64,000 nucleotides of DNA from positions 6,498,507 to 6,562,506 of the forward strand of contig NC_066531.1 of NCBI RefSeq assembly GCF_024679095.1, read 5' to 3'. A model generated the notes under the pieces. The model did no database searches, was not told the origin of the DNA, and saw nothing but the letters and a program-made list of their open reading frames with translations. Every line of letters begins with the position of its first letter. The stretch's first letter is position 1. Source of the stretch: Eriocheir sinensis (lineage: Eukaryota > Arthropoda > Malacostraca > Decapoda > Varunidae). Both the position numbers and the translations under genes were made by a program. Of the stretch, positions 35,861 to 46,360 are shown piece by piece.

Positions 35861-37417
35861 ATGGCCAGCTTGCAGCGATGTTCCCGTGGGTGCAAAGGAG
35901 CCATCGTACAACGACTCTTTCAAGTCTTTAATCAAGAGAATATTGAAAATAAATTGAGGGTAAGTTTGAATAGGTAAGTAATGAATCAAAATTTGTATTC
36001 CGTAGTTACAAATAAAAGTCACTATATTTTACAGTTACCCATGACAATAAAAGTGAACATTCACAGACTGTGTGGAATATCATTTGGATTGTTGTCCTGG
36101 TTAAATAAATGGTTAAACATGAAAATTTCGAACATGCTATCTAATATGATTTCCTTTCCCCAACAGGCCTTATGATCGTGTTGCAGAGGTCATGGGAATG
36201 ACCGCAAATGCAGTGCGCTTGCTGGTTCAACGGAGCACACGTTCTCGGCCAGATACTGCACAGCGCGGGACAGCTACTCCCCCTGTGACACCGCCACACT
36301 CACCGCCGCCCCCACCACCACTTGTTTTGACAGTTTTACTTCTGGTGCCATTCGCCGCCATATACATGCCAAGTTTGCAGCAAAAGAAACGTTTACTATT
36401 GGCACCCTGACTGAAAGCTTGAAGACGGCATGTATTATCCCAAGTGAAACCTCAGAAACTACGATGTGGCGAGTGCTGCACAACATGGGATTCCGCTACA
36501 GAACATCACAGCGGAAAGTGTACCTAAGGAAGGAGTCGCTAGATGTCGTGTGCCGCCGTGTTGAGGCTCTCCGAGCACTTCAGCGACATCGGAGGGAGGG
36601 AAGAGAAGTAGTTTACGTGGATGAGACATGGTTCACCACTCGCATGCAGCACAATAAGGAGTGGGTAGACACATTCCAGCCTGCCACTAATGCTACCTAC
36701 AGTCGTCAGGTGCCACCTGGAGAAGGGGAGCGATTTGTAGTGGTAGCAGGTGGTACAGTCGACGGTTTTGTAAGCGAGTCATTTTTGTGCTTCCCTGCAA
36801 AAAACAAAACCGGTGACTACCACGGGGAAATGAACAGCACCCTATTCCTTCGCTGGCTTACGTCGCAGCTGCTACCGGCCCTGGAAGAACCATCAGTATT
36901 GGTTTTGGACAACGCGCCCTACCACAGCCAGTTGACAGAGGAGAGTCGGTGTCCCACCACCGCCACCAACAAAGCAGAGTTGATGGACTGGCTAGCGATC
37001 CGCAGAATTCACTTCCCGCAACACGCCACGCGTCCCGAGCTTCTTCAGCTCTGCAGGAGACACCGACCGGAGCCACAGTACACAGTTGATAATGTCATTC
37101 GTGACTGGGGACATGAGGTCGTCCGACTACCACCTGCACATCCCGAGCTTAACGCCATCGAACAGGTGTGGGGCGCCATGAAGCGGTATGTGCGCTCCAC
37201 CTTGCAGCGATTCACCCGGGCAGATCTACAGGTGAGGGTACAAGAAGCCAAGCTGTGCGCAGCAAAGGAGGTGTGGGCAGGAGCAGTACGACGAGCCAGA
37301 GCCTTCGAGGACGAGTACTGGTCCTCTGACAACATACGTGAAGGTGTAGATCCCGTCGTCATCAACATCGACAGTGCTGATGAAGGTGACTTGTTTGTCG
37401 ATAGTGATGAATATTAA
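35861..37417 (+). CDS. DDE transposase, DD83E, IS630/Tc1/mariner superfamily (one suspected frameshift)
   Basis: Proposed model: exon 1 35861-35973 ([12 protein letters not shown]…), donor GTAAGT at 35974, acceptor CCCCAACAG at 36158-36166, exon 2 from 36167 ([20 protein letters not shown]). Together these give a helix-turn-helix typical of the superfamily, and the phases join. A Pro-rich stretch (~36290-36330) then needs a one-base frame change, or a short unrecognised intron, to reach [18 protein letters not shown] and the long frame that ends at 37417. Catalytic residues: D in VYVDETWF (codon at 36620), D in [10 protein letters not shown] (36908), E in [10 protein letters not shown] (37160), giving 83 residues between the last two. 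Tc1/mariner proteins normally have 34-41; the spacing is close to the reported DD82E (Sailor) group. Acidic tail. Cuts and pastes the surrounding element. Confidence 0.8.
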
Positions 37418-37931
37418 AGTAAAATATGTGGTCAGTTATTTATATTATTAATCCACCCAATATATATACTTGGTGTATATTTATGTCTGCAATGACTTTT
37501 TAACATATCTACATGAACCCATATCGTATGGTAGTCTTTTTCTAACATTAGAATAAATGATTCATATATTTATCACTTTAATTTCGTTTTAACATTTTCT
37601 CTGCAATGAATTCCCGCTTCAGTTTCACCCATATTCCTTTCCGTCTCTTAAACGATTTCCTATGCATTATCAAGCGTCAGCTACATCCTTCACACCATCA
37701 TACGTTCAACGTAACCTACGAGATGGAGGGTAAAAAAACTCGTACAACTTTCAATGGTTATATAATTGCCGAATAAACCTCATACAACAATACTCATTAA
37801 GCAACAGCAAGTTGCGCTGGACCAGGAATCAAGGTCGTGTGGAGAACACCCGCCCATACTTAAGAATTTAACCCATACTTAAGAGTTATCCGCCATTATA
37901 GACAAGTCATAATGAGCCCATACCTTCACAT

Positions 37932-37934
<3 letters not shown>
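37418..37934. other. 3' part of the DD83E transposon, non-coding
   Basis: AT-rich sequence between the transposase stop and the right inverted repeat; TATTAAAGTAAAAT follows the stop. No second gene seen. Confidence 0.6.
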
Positions 37935-38014
<80 letters not shown>

Positions 38015-38381
38015 AAAGGGAGGGGGGGAACTGAGAGAGTAACGGAGGCATGGAGGAGAAAGAGGTAGGGGGATAAGGAGAAGGGTAGGAGGGAAGGGAA
38101 GGGAGCGGTGGGAGTAGGGGTATCCAGGAGTGAAGGCAGTGGGTGGATAGACGTCACTACTACGTCACGATTCGCCTGTTCGAATGCGTAGTAGCTCAGG
38201 CAGGTTTTTGACTTCACAGTCAAGAGTAAACGCCATAATTAGGCGCATTTGACAATGCACAATAGTGTCAAAAATTAGCGGAGTGTGTGAAATAATGTGT
38301 GCCAAAGCACCATGCTGATCCAAGTCTTCGTTTGAAAGATATCTGCGAAAAACAGTATGTCATAGGCTCTGAAATGGATAG
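37935..38381. repeat. Right terminal inverted repeat of the DD83E transposon
   Basis: Reverse complement of the left arm; starts internally with (GA)n 37935-38006. Confidence 0.9.
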
Positions 38382-38383
38382 TA

Positions 38384-39064
38384 GAGAACGACTATGATGC
38401 AATGCATGAGAGACTGGATCAGAAATATGGCAGTCACAGGAAAGTAGTTGATTTGATAATGGGAGATTTGCGTGCATTGAGACCAGTTTCAGAGGGAGAT
38501 GACAGAGGTTTGATTAAGACGATAGAGACAGTTGAGAGATGTTTTCTAGATTTGAAAAGGATGGACTTACAATCAGAAATGAGTTCCACTAATGTCTTGG
38601 GTCTAGTGGAAAGAGTGATGCCTCCCACTCAGAAAAGGGAGTGGGTAGCAGTGATGGATGAGGAAACAGTCAAGAAAAAGACGGGCTGTAGTGCGGACTT
38701 TGGAAAGTTATTAGAGTATTTACGAACCCGAAGAAGTAGGATTGAGTATATGGGGTCAGCAATAAGAATATTTGGTAACAACAAATCAAATGTGAACAGT
38801 ATGTTGGCTGTGGAAGTTCCGGATCCAGATTTGCACAAATGATTAAAGATTTGCATGTCAGTCAGTCAAACATGGAGAAGCAATTGTTAAATGTGACCAG
38901 GACACTATCCAATTTGGCTGATGGTAAGAATAAGTGGAGGAAGGATGACACGAGTGAACTGCACGGGTGCTGGTTACATGATACTAACACACATGACACA
39001 CCTGATTGTCATGGCTTCAAGCTGTTAAATGATAGAGATAAGCTGTATAAGATGTGTCTTTGAT
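38384..39064 (+). pseudogene. BEL/Pao-type gag, 3' portion
   Basis: Continues the frame broken at 35177: DYDAMHERLDQKYGSHRKVV, then helical gag sequence, to a stop at 38842 caused by a one-base frameshift. The adjacent frame continues with SQSNMEKQLLNV and a C-x-L-H…H…C zinc-knuckle-like motif (CWLHDTNTHDTPDCHGF), the usual BEL gag carboxyl end. No pol follows; the element is cut after ~39090. Confidence 0.83.
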
Positions 39065-39720
39065 ACACGATGTTAGAAGGGCAATGATGAAATAGGGGTT
39101 ATGTATATATGTTAACGTTACAGGGGCTGAGTCGAGGTGGCCAGGGTGAACTTGCCGGTGCTGGCTTTGGTTAGGGATGGCTGCATGTTTTCCACGCTAA
39201 ACCTGGAGCATTACAATGTAAGTGCAATGTTGTGATATTTATGTATGTATTTAGGGTTTCCCAGCGACCACTGTCAGTGGTTGAATTGTGGCTGTGACAT
39301 TCCATATGGCATGTTTGTGTCCATATGTGAGTGCAATGTTGTGATATTTATGTATGTATTTAGGGTTTCCTTGCGACCACCATCAATGGTTGAATTGTGT
39401 CTGTGACATTTCCTACTGTATGCCCCTATGTAGGGTTTTGGGCATGATTTGTGTGGTGTATATTTGTAATGGTTCTCAAGAGGCTTTGTTGAGGTGAAAA
39501 TATTCAGTAATTTACTACTACAATTTACATTAATACAACTTTAATCCGGTTAGTTTGTTGGGCGTAGTGCCGATTGTTATTTTTGCATATTTGTACCAAT
39601 GACCGATGCTAATTGATGTACCATCAACAGGTTGAAATAAATAGTCACAACACCCCAAGAGTTTAGTGTGAAACAATATCGACACCAATAACCAAGACCA
39701 AGACCCCAAGTCTGTTTGTT
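39065..39720. repeat. Unassigned, with a ~110-bp direct repeat
   Basis: Two copies of GTGCAATGTTGTGATATTTA plus the following TTTAGGGTTTCC…GTTGAATTGTG start near 39222 and 39332. Possibly remnants of the BEL leader or LTR, not proven. Confidence 0.5.
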
Positions 39721-39725
39721 TACCT

Positions 39726-39895
39726 TTGACACGTGGAGTACCTGACACGCCTCCGCCTGGGCACACACGACTCAGCGCTCTCCTCCACCGCCTGCGCCTA
39801 GCCCCCGACCCTCAATGCCCAAGGAGTCACTGCCCTTGGTGCAGGACCGTCGAGGAGACCAATAAACACCTCCTGTTGCACTGTGTTGTTCAGAT
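39726..39895 (+). pseudogene. LINE carboxyl-terminal zinc-knuckle fragment
   Basis: GHTRLSALLHRLRLAPDP then CPWCRTVEETNKHLLLHC: the C-x2-C…H…C carboxyl end of a non-LTR retrotransposon ORF2. The same words occur at 40930-41216. A 12-base insertion precedes the knuckle here. Confidence 0.8.
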
Positions 39896-39899
39896 AATC

Positions 39900-40286
39900 T
39901 CTAAGTTCTGCTTGTTATACATGTTTGCTTTACTCTTCTTCTGTATGTTCTTGTGTAAGAAAGGTATACACCAATTTATATGGCTTGGTATTATGTAACT
40001 TTTCGAAGTGACTGTACTTGTCTATTTGTTGTGTAATTTTCTTTATTATGTTCATTCCTATATTGCATGAGAGTATTCCTTTGCATTACTGCCCAATTAT
40101 TTTTCTTTACTTTGTGTATAATTATGAGACCAATATTTTTGCTTGTGTGTCTGTGTTCATGCATTTTCTATATGCACAAGGCGTGCCATATATCTACATC
40201 CCAGCAAATATTTGTTGTATATAATTGTCTAAACAAATACAACTTAACTGCTTCTTTGTCCAAAATACACTAATTAGTTAAGTAAA

Positions 40287-40349
<63 letters not shown>

Positions 40350-40600
40350 ATTACACTTCATGAACTATGGTCTTTGTGGTTATACCACCCACCACTGATG
40401 AAAGATAGCATATAATAATCATATAATACATAATGAATGATGAAAAAATAATTATTGTTGATACATGATGTCAAAAATAAGATCTACGCATATGATACAA
40501 ACTACAAAGCGATAAGATCACAAGAAGATGAAGAGGAGACCGTACACCTGCAGACGACGTACTTGATATAGTTTGGCGTCGCCTCAACAGATGGCGCTGC
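39900..40600. other. AT-rich with (GT)n
   Basis: (GT)n at ~40289-40342. No gene seen. Confidence 0.55.
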
Positions 40601-40920
40601 TGGTCTATATCTACCTCACATTTTCTTTATCGGTTTTAGATACAAGCTTCTCTATATTTCTTTTATAGTCTTTGCCTACAGCTTGATCAGGATCTGGATC
40701 AATGATGCGCAGGGCACCTGTATAGGTGTATAACACGCATATTTGTTGGCTGTTTGGGGGACGGGGGAGCCGAGTGTGCAGGGGAGGGAAGAGAATCAAG
40801 TTTAATTGTTAGTGTTGGTGTGTTGTGGTGACAAGTGAGTATGTATTTGTTTTTTGAATGAGTCCATTGCACCGCAGTCTAAAATCTGTTGAGGGAGGCT
40901 GTTCCAGTCACGTATGTGGC
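40600..40920 (-). mobile_element. LINE 3' end, second family (minus strand)
   Basis: Minus-strand translation RDWNSLPQQILDCGAMDSFK ends in a stop at ~40802, followed by ~200 bases of 3' UTR with CACACTCGGCTCCCCCG. The RDWNSLP word is the usual end of Jockey/CR1-type ORF2. It abuts the oppositely oriented LINE end at 40925. Confidence 0.8.
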
Positions 40921-40924
40921 GTAT

Positions 40925-41280
40925 GTGGCCTGGACCACACGCCTCGGCGCTCAACTCCACCGCCTGCGCCTGGCCCCCGACCCTCCCTGCCCCTGGTGCA
41001 GGGCCGTCGAGGACACCATTGAGCAACTGTTGCTGCAATGCCCACGCCACCAGTCCCACCGAGTGCTGCTCCGACACCACCTCCGCGCCCTGGACGTGCC
41101 CACCCTTGACCTGCCCACGCTGCTGGCGGCGGCAGGCGTCCACCCTTCACGGCAGGACTCTCATCCGCCTCACCGGCCCCTTCCTTAAGAAGACGGGGCA
41201 GCTGACGCGCCTGTGAAGCCCTCACAGGATGACACCAGGGCTCATGTGAGCGACTAGATCGCCGCGGCCCAAAACAACAA
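40925..41280 (+). mobile_element. LINE 3' end with zinc knuckle (plus strand)
   Basis: LGAQLHRLRLAPDP and CPWCRAVEDTIEQLLLQCPRH, then a DLPTLLAA word. A frameshift near 41150 moves the end (FLKKTGQL) to another frame, with a stop at ~41216. A short 3' UTR with GATCGCCGCGGCC follows to about 41280. GC-rich unlike its surroundings. Confidence 0.82.
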
Positions 41281-41299
41281 CATACTTCGTTGTGGGACA

Positions 41300-41513
41300 A
41301 TGCCTGTGCAGAGGTGCTCTTATTTAGGCCGTGGGCGGGTGAATTCAGGTTCTTCAAGTCAGGAGAACCCAGTTTATTACATACCATTTCCACCCAGCAA
41401 GTACTACCCAGACAAACACTACCTGTGGTGGAGGCTGTGTGGTCTTGCAACTCGCGTGGAGGCTCCGACGTTCAAGGAAGCCCAAAAGTTTATCTGTAGC
41501 AAAAACTTCGTTG
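41300..41513 (+). CDS. THAP-like exon candidate
   Basis: From ATG 41300 the frame reads PVQRCSYLGRGRV, YIPFPPSKYYPD, LWWRLCGL and AQKFICSKNFVGG and then meets a GGTAATG splice-donor-like sequence at ~41514. The W…ICSKxFVGG pattern resembles the second half of a THAP zinc finger (usually CSxHF), with N in place of the zinc-binding H. It could be the first exon of a host gene, a P-element-type transposase or another mobile gene. The following exon was not found; the 41553 transposon lies in the presumed intron. Confidence 0.38.
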
Positions 41514-41552
41514 GAGGTAATGATGAGTACTAAATAACTGTATATTAAGTAT

Positions 41553-42424
41553 GGGGTTCACCTCCAACTCGGACCATTGCCTACTCGGACCGGACCGGCA
41601 CCAACTCGGACCACAAGATACCAACTCGGACCACAATAGTGGACCAACTCGGACCAGATCTAGATATCAATGAATAGAACAAAAGGTAAAAACAAAAGCT
41701 TTAAAACAACAAAGCTCCCGCATCCAAGAATTTTGTTTTCAATTCATTATTAACAAACCTAAAATTACAAAAACTTAACAAGGTTAAGAAATTAAAAATT
41801 AGAATGTAGTAGTTAAAAAAACAAAAGTATAAAAGCTTTGAAACAATAAAATTCACACGTAACCTTAAGACAATAACATTCACAGCAATGTAATGAGAAA
41901 CTGCCTTCTGGGAGAACAATTAAAAGTTCAAGAAGTAATACTCGATTTTGGCGGGCTATCCCATACGTTTTTTCAGATGTGGTTATGCGTAGTTGTGCAG
42001 GAAAAGTTATATTTTAAAAATTTCCTGATATTTTGTTTAATTTATTGTACTGCATCCTTTGCCTTCAAGAATAGTACTACTAAATATAGACTATAATATG
42101 AAAAAGGGTTATTTGATGAAATCGCCGGACCCTAGAACACAATTTGTATAGAGTTCAGTAATTTACACTTAACTGTTTAATTTCCTTGACTGCACAGAAA
42201 GCTGTAATCTCACCTGTCGGGGACGCACTGTGTCTAAACACTTGTCCACGATGGTTCAAGTTTATAATAAAAACGGCCCGAGTTGGTCGTTCAGAATGGT
42301 CCGAGTTGGTTGAGATAATGCTCCGAGCTGGTCGTTCAAAATGGTCCGAGTTGGTTGAGATGACGGTCTGAGTTGGTATTTCAGAATGGTCCGGGTTGGA
42401 GATGGTCCGAATTGGACCTACCCC
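41553..42424. mobile_element. Non-autonomous DNA transposon built on CCAACTCGGACCA repeats (872 bp)
   Basis: Flanked by a perfect TAAGTAT direct repeat (41546-41552 and 42425-42431). Ends GGGGT…ACCCC. The left ~110 bases hold five to six ACTCGGACC words; the right ~170 bases hold the same word in opposite orientation. The AT-rich interior codes for nothing recognisable. The superfamily is uncertain; seven-base duplications do not settle it. Confidence 0.75.
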
Positions 42425-42431
42425 TAAGTAT

Positions 42432-42921
42432 GGTAGCAACTTAAAGATAGTAAAGTTTGTGGTTATTCATTGAAGCCATTGCTGTCTCTCAGCACTTTTA
42501 AACAATCTTGAAGTAAGGGGCAGCCATCTCGCTTCAGGTCAATGCTGACTCTCTGTGTTGTATTATATATACTTATCTTTGAGTGCACTGCAATAACCAG
42601 CAGGATTAAGAATGGTTTTATTGATGCGCCAATATCTCATTCTCTACTTAACCAACTCCTCTTCTGTTGTCATATCTGTATCCTAGATACCATTACCCCT
42701 CCCAGAAATCAATAGGAGGGTTTAGAAATCAAAACAAATGTGAATAAGATTATGGAATGTGCAAGGGAACCTGTATGGCCATGGGTGGCGCAAACTCGTG
42801 GCTCACCACTGTTGCGTACTCTGCCACCAGTGAGAATGATAAAGTGCATATTCAACTTTATTAAGAGTGGTGCAATAAGTCATTAATGGAAGGATGCTTC
42901 GAGAGCCCTCAAGGTTGGAGT

Positions 42922-43011
<90 letters not shown>

Positions 43012-43216
43012 GAGTAGCTCATACTGTAACCTATCATCATCATCATAGATAGATAGATAATTTTTTTACTGTTTTCAAGGCGAAGCACTGATCACCCAGA
43101 CCCAGTCCCATACCGGCAGGCAAGTAAGTCCATCCTCGGACAACCCGTCAAACTACAGAAACGCCTCTACTCTACCAGTGGACTCAACACAGAAAAAAAG
43201 AACACCCCATAAAAAG
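42432..43216. other. Unassigned, with (TA)n
   Basis: (TA)n at ~42931-43008 and a short GATA repeat near 43045. No gene seen before the MULE. Confidence 0.55.
43208..43216. other. MULE target-site duplication, left copy
   Basis: CATAAAAAG, identical to 52968-52976. Nine-base duplications are characteristic of Mutator-like elements. Confidence 0.92.
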
Positions 43217-43331
43217 GGGTGCGGGTGGAGAGAGGCGAAATCGAGAAAATTCTCCGCCCGCCTGATTGGCTACCACTTAAGCCCCGCCCCTTCGGATCTA
43301 CCTTCTCCCCATTGGCTGGAAGTACTTGGTC
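43217..43331. promoter_or_regulatory. MULE left terminal repeat with CCAAT- and GC-box-like words
   Basis: Contains two ATTGGCT words (inverted CCAAT boxes), CCCCGCCCC (GC box) and CTTAAG within 60 bases. It lies 65 bases upstream of the transposase start codon, so it probably doubles as the promoter (inference). The mirrored copy is 52853-52967. Confidence 0.6.
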
Positions 43332-43395
43332 GTCTTCCCGCCGTTTGTTTACATGCTGAGCAGCTCCCTCCGCAGAGAAGTGCAGTGCAAGCGTC

Positions 43396-43762
43396 ATGGA
43401 GGTTACAAAAGACAAACAAACTTTCATGTGTGAGATATGTGACAAACTATTGTCTTCCTCTGCATCCAGAAAACGACATCTGAAATGCGTCCATGGGTTA
43501 AAGTTGCCCCCTGTGATATCAAATTCAGATAACAACAAAACATGTGATCTCTGTAACAAAACATTTTCATCTAAATTTGCCAAGGAAAGACACACCAGTG
43601 AAGTCCATGACTCAATGAGAACAGAGTGCAGCAAACCTACAGCTGTTCAGTGCAAGGAATGTGGAGTAAACTTTTCCAGGTTAAGCATCTACAGGCAACA
43701 TCTCCAACAGTTTCATAACATTGAAACTACTACAGCCCAGTATGAGTTTGCTTCAGAAGAAG
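43396..43762 (+). CDS. MULE transposase exon 1 (C2H2 zinc fingers)
   Basis: Starts at the ATG after the left terminal repeat. Three C-x2-C…H-x3-4-H fingers at residues ~13-35, ~54-76 and ~88-110. Ends TCA GAA GAA G with donor GTTGGT; the split GAG codon is completed by exon 2. Confidence 0.8.
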
Positions 43763-43787
43763 GTTGGTTCATATGGCTATTATTGAG

Positions 43788-44746
43788 GAAACAGGGGCGT
43801 GCAAATTTTCTGACACTGACTGTTTATTTATAAGCAAAATGTGATGCTACATCATTTCCAGATAGTTTTTAAGGATGCAGTGTTGCAGACTAAGTCGAAA
43901 TGGTACTTAAAACTTAAAAAATCGGTAATAAGATATTTAGTCGAGTTGTATATGCCGTGCCCCGCTAGGGTTAGTCAGCCCAGGGTTAGGTTAGGTTAGG
44001 TCAGGTTAGGTTTGGTTAGGTTAGTCAGCCCCGCAGGGTTAGGTTAGGTTAGGTTCGTACTAATTTTCTGACACTGACTGTTTATTTCTTGGCAAAATGT
44101 GATGCTACATCATTTCCAGATAGTTTTTAAGGGTGCAGGCCACTAAAAACTATAATTTTCCTATCTTCAAAGTTTCGCCCGAGCGGTGTTGCAGGCTAAG
44201 TCGAAATGGTACTTAAAACTTAAAAAATCGGTAATAAGATATTCAGTCGAGTTGTATATGCCGTGCAATGGTTCAAAATAAAGGAAATTATGAGATCTAC
44301 ACGATAAAAGCATCAGTAATATATGTAAATGTGTGGTACCTCATGGAGTGGTTAAAGTGTGGAGCGGCAGCTACACATGCTCCCCCGTAGTCAGCCCCGC
44401 AGGGTTAGGTTAGGTCAGGTTTGGTTAGGTTAGTCAGCCCCGCAGGGTTAGGTTAGGTCAGGTTTGGTTAGGTTAGTCAGCCCCGCAGGGTTAGTATACT
44501 GTATAGTCAGCCCTACAGGATGATCCTTCGCTTGGACTGGCACTGACTATTTATTTCTGGGCAAGATATGATGGTTTTTACCTTCGAGATAGTGCAAAAT
44601 GACCACATTTCATAATTAACTTCAATATAAAAAAAAAAAGACACTTTTTTGTGGTTTGCACCCAAAAAAACTATCTCGAAATGAAAAAGCATCATATTTA
44701 GCCTAGAAATAAATAGTCAGTGTCAGAAAATTAGTACGCCCCTGTT
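43788..44746. mobile_element. Nested inverted-end element in MULE intron 1
   Basis: Left end AAACAGGGGCGTGCAAATTT and TCTGACACTGACTGTTTATT match, in reverse, the right end at ~44670-44746. Similarity continues ~70 bases and perhaps ~20 bases further outward. The interior holds two copies of an AAGTCGAAATGGTACTTAAA block (~43895 and ~44200) and several TTAGG-rich arrays. No coding sequence. Confidence 0.72.
43984..44060. repeat. TTAGG-like (arthropod telomere-type) repeats
   Basis: Tandem GGTTA with C or T variants. The same repeats recur at ~44401-44480 next to CAGCCCCGCAGG words, and more sparsely at ~46104-46210. TTAGG is the common arthropod telomere unit; here it is interstitial and degenerate. 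Confidence 0.75.
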
Positions 44747-44759
44747 TGCTCAATAATAC

Positions 44760-44883
<124 letters not shown>

Positions 44884-45269
44884 ATGACTGATTTATAGAC
44901 GATTCGGTGTCACATGTGCACTGTGTAGCTACTGTTCTTGGATAAACTACCTACCTACTGGCTACTACCTACTACCACCTACAGGTGGCGAAACCTCTGG
45001 AAAGCGACTCAATCCACCTCTCTCTCCCTATTTTATTATAAAGGTGCGGTGTACCTAAAAGGCGAATAATACCACCAAATATATACTACGTAGCACACAT
45101 ATTATTTGGTTAACCTGAAACAGTGCAGGGGTTAGGGTGGTGTTGGGGAAGGGGTAGGTATAATTTTCTTGGATATTTCTGGACTTCTCTTATAATAGAT
45201 GGTACTGTAACAATTCAATACTACCTATTAGTCTAATACTAACAGTTTGTGGGTGTGTAGGCATGGTAA

Positions 45270-45510
45270 CAAGTCACTCCGGCCCACAGTTTTTCCGGCC
45301 CTGGTCACACCGGCCCATAGTTTTTCCGGCCCTGGTGATTCCGGCCTGCTTCACAATCGACCCAAGTAACTCCGGCCCCCCAAAGCAGCGGGCGGGTATA
45401 TGAACGTGTGTGTGTGTGTGTGTGTGTGTTGACGTGAACAACCATTTATTTCGAACGCCACTGTTGTATGGTTGTTTAGTATCGAAACACAAAATAACCC
45501 TATACCCACG

Positions 45511-45561
<51 letters not shown>

Positions 45562-45742
45562 TACTGGAGTAAATAAATCTTCAGGAGAGATGGAGCAGTC
45601 ATAAAGTAAACAAGGAGGCCAGAGTGACCAGGGGGGGTGGCTGGAGTGACCAGGGGGGAAGGCCGGAGTGACCAGGGGGGGGGAAGAGTTGGGGAGGCCG
45701 GAGTGACCTGCGGCTGGAAAAACTGTGGGCCGGAGTGACTTG
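45270..45742. mobile_element. Non-autonomous element built on CCGGCC/AGTCACTCCGGCC repeats (473 bp)
   Basis: Inverted ends CAAGTCACTCCGGCCCACAG plus TTTTTCC are perfect for 27 bases. Each end contains several further copies of the same core in the orientation of that end (TCACTCCGGCC on the left, GGCCGGAGTGACC on the right). Two GT arrays (45409-45430 and 45513-45560) lie inside. No clear target duplication. Confidence 0.75.
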
Positions 45743-46360
45743 AAAGCAAGACATACTGTGCAAGTTTTTTTTTTTTCTCGTCTCTGTAGTATGTTCAAAC
45801 AAAATCGGCCGAAAAAAAAAAAGCTTAATTATGTTGGTAAATGTTAAAATAGTTGCACATCTGGCCATCAAATACTAGCACAAATATTGGTATTGAGCGG
45901 TATACTTACCTACAGTATTATTTTACATAACTCTTATTCTGTGACAAGACAAATAAGTTCACTACTAGAAAATACACTTTTATTTTGGTAAACCTGAAAC
46001 AGAGCAGCGGTTAGCGGTGGTTATAGGCTGGTGTTGGGAGGTAGGTATAGTTTTCTTGGATATTAGTGGACTTATGTTAAAATATTATGTTAACTTGTAC
46101 TATTAGGTTAGGTTATATCAGGTTAGGTTACATTCTGCTAGGTAACTTATGGTAGGTTATAATGTTAGGTTGTATCAGGTTAGCTTTTGGTTTGGTTATA
46201 TTAGGTTATGTTTTGGGGACAAGTGTCAAATAGGCCACTAAATGGTCTGAATCAGCCAATGTGCGAATAAGCCTGCTCTGCCATAAGATATGGGACATAT
46301 TACAATAATTATGCATTTGGTTGATTGTTTGTATTTTACTTATAAACAATATCTTTACAG

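Larger units (their letters stand above)
35178..38381. mobile_element. IS630/Tc1/mariner-superfamily transposon, 3,204 bp, TA duplication
   Basis: Ends CTATCC…GGATAG with long inverted repeats (left ~35178-35615, right ~37935-38381). TA is duplicated at 35176-35177 and 38382-38383. Removing the element and one TA rejoins the BEL gag frame exactly (GGA CTA GAG AAC). The arms differ at only a handful of positions outside the CT/GA microsatellite each contains, so the insertion is young. One transposase gene lies inside. Confidence 0.93.

Noticed and set aside
40908..41450. 180-codon minus-strand frame rich in Gly/Arg
   Set aside because: Antisense shadow of the GC-rich LINE end and the THAP-like exon.
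43178..43483. 101-codon plus-strand frame over the MULE end
   Set aside because: Crosses the target duplication and terminal repeat; the zinc-finger frame from 43396 is the real one.
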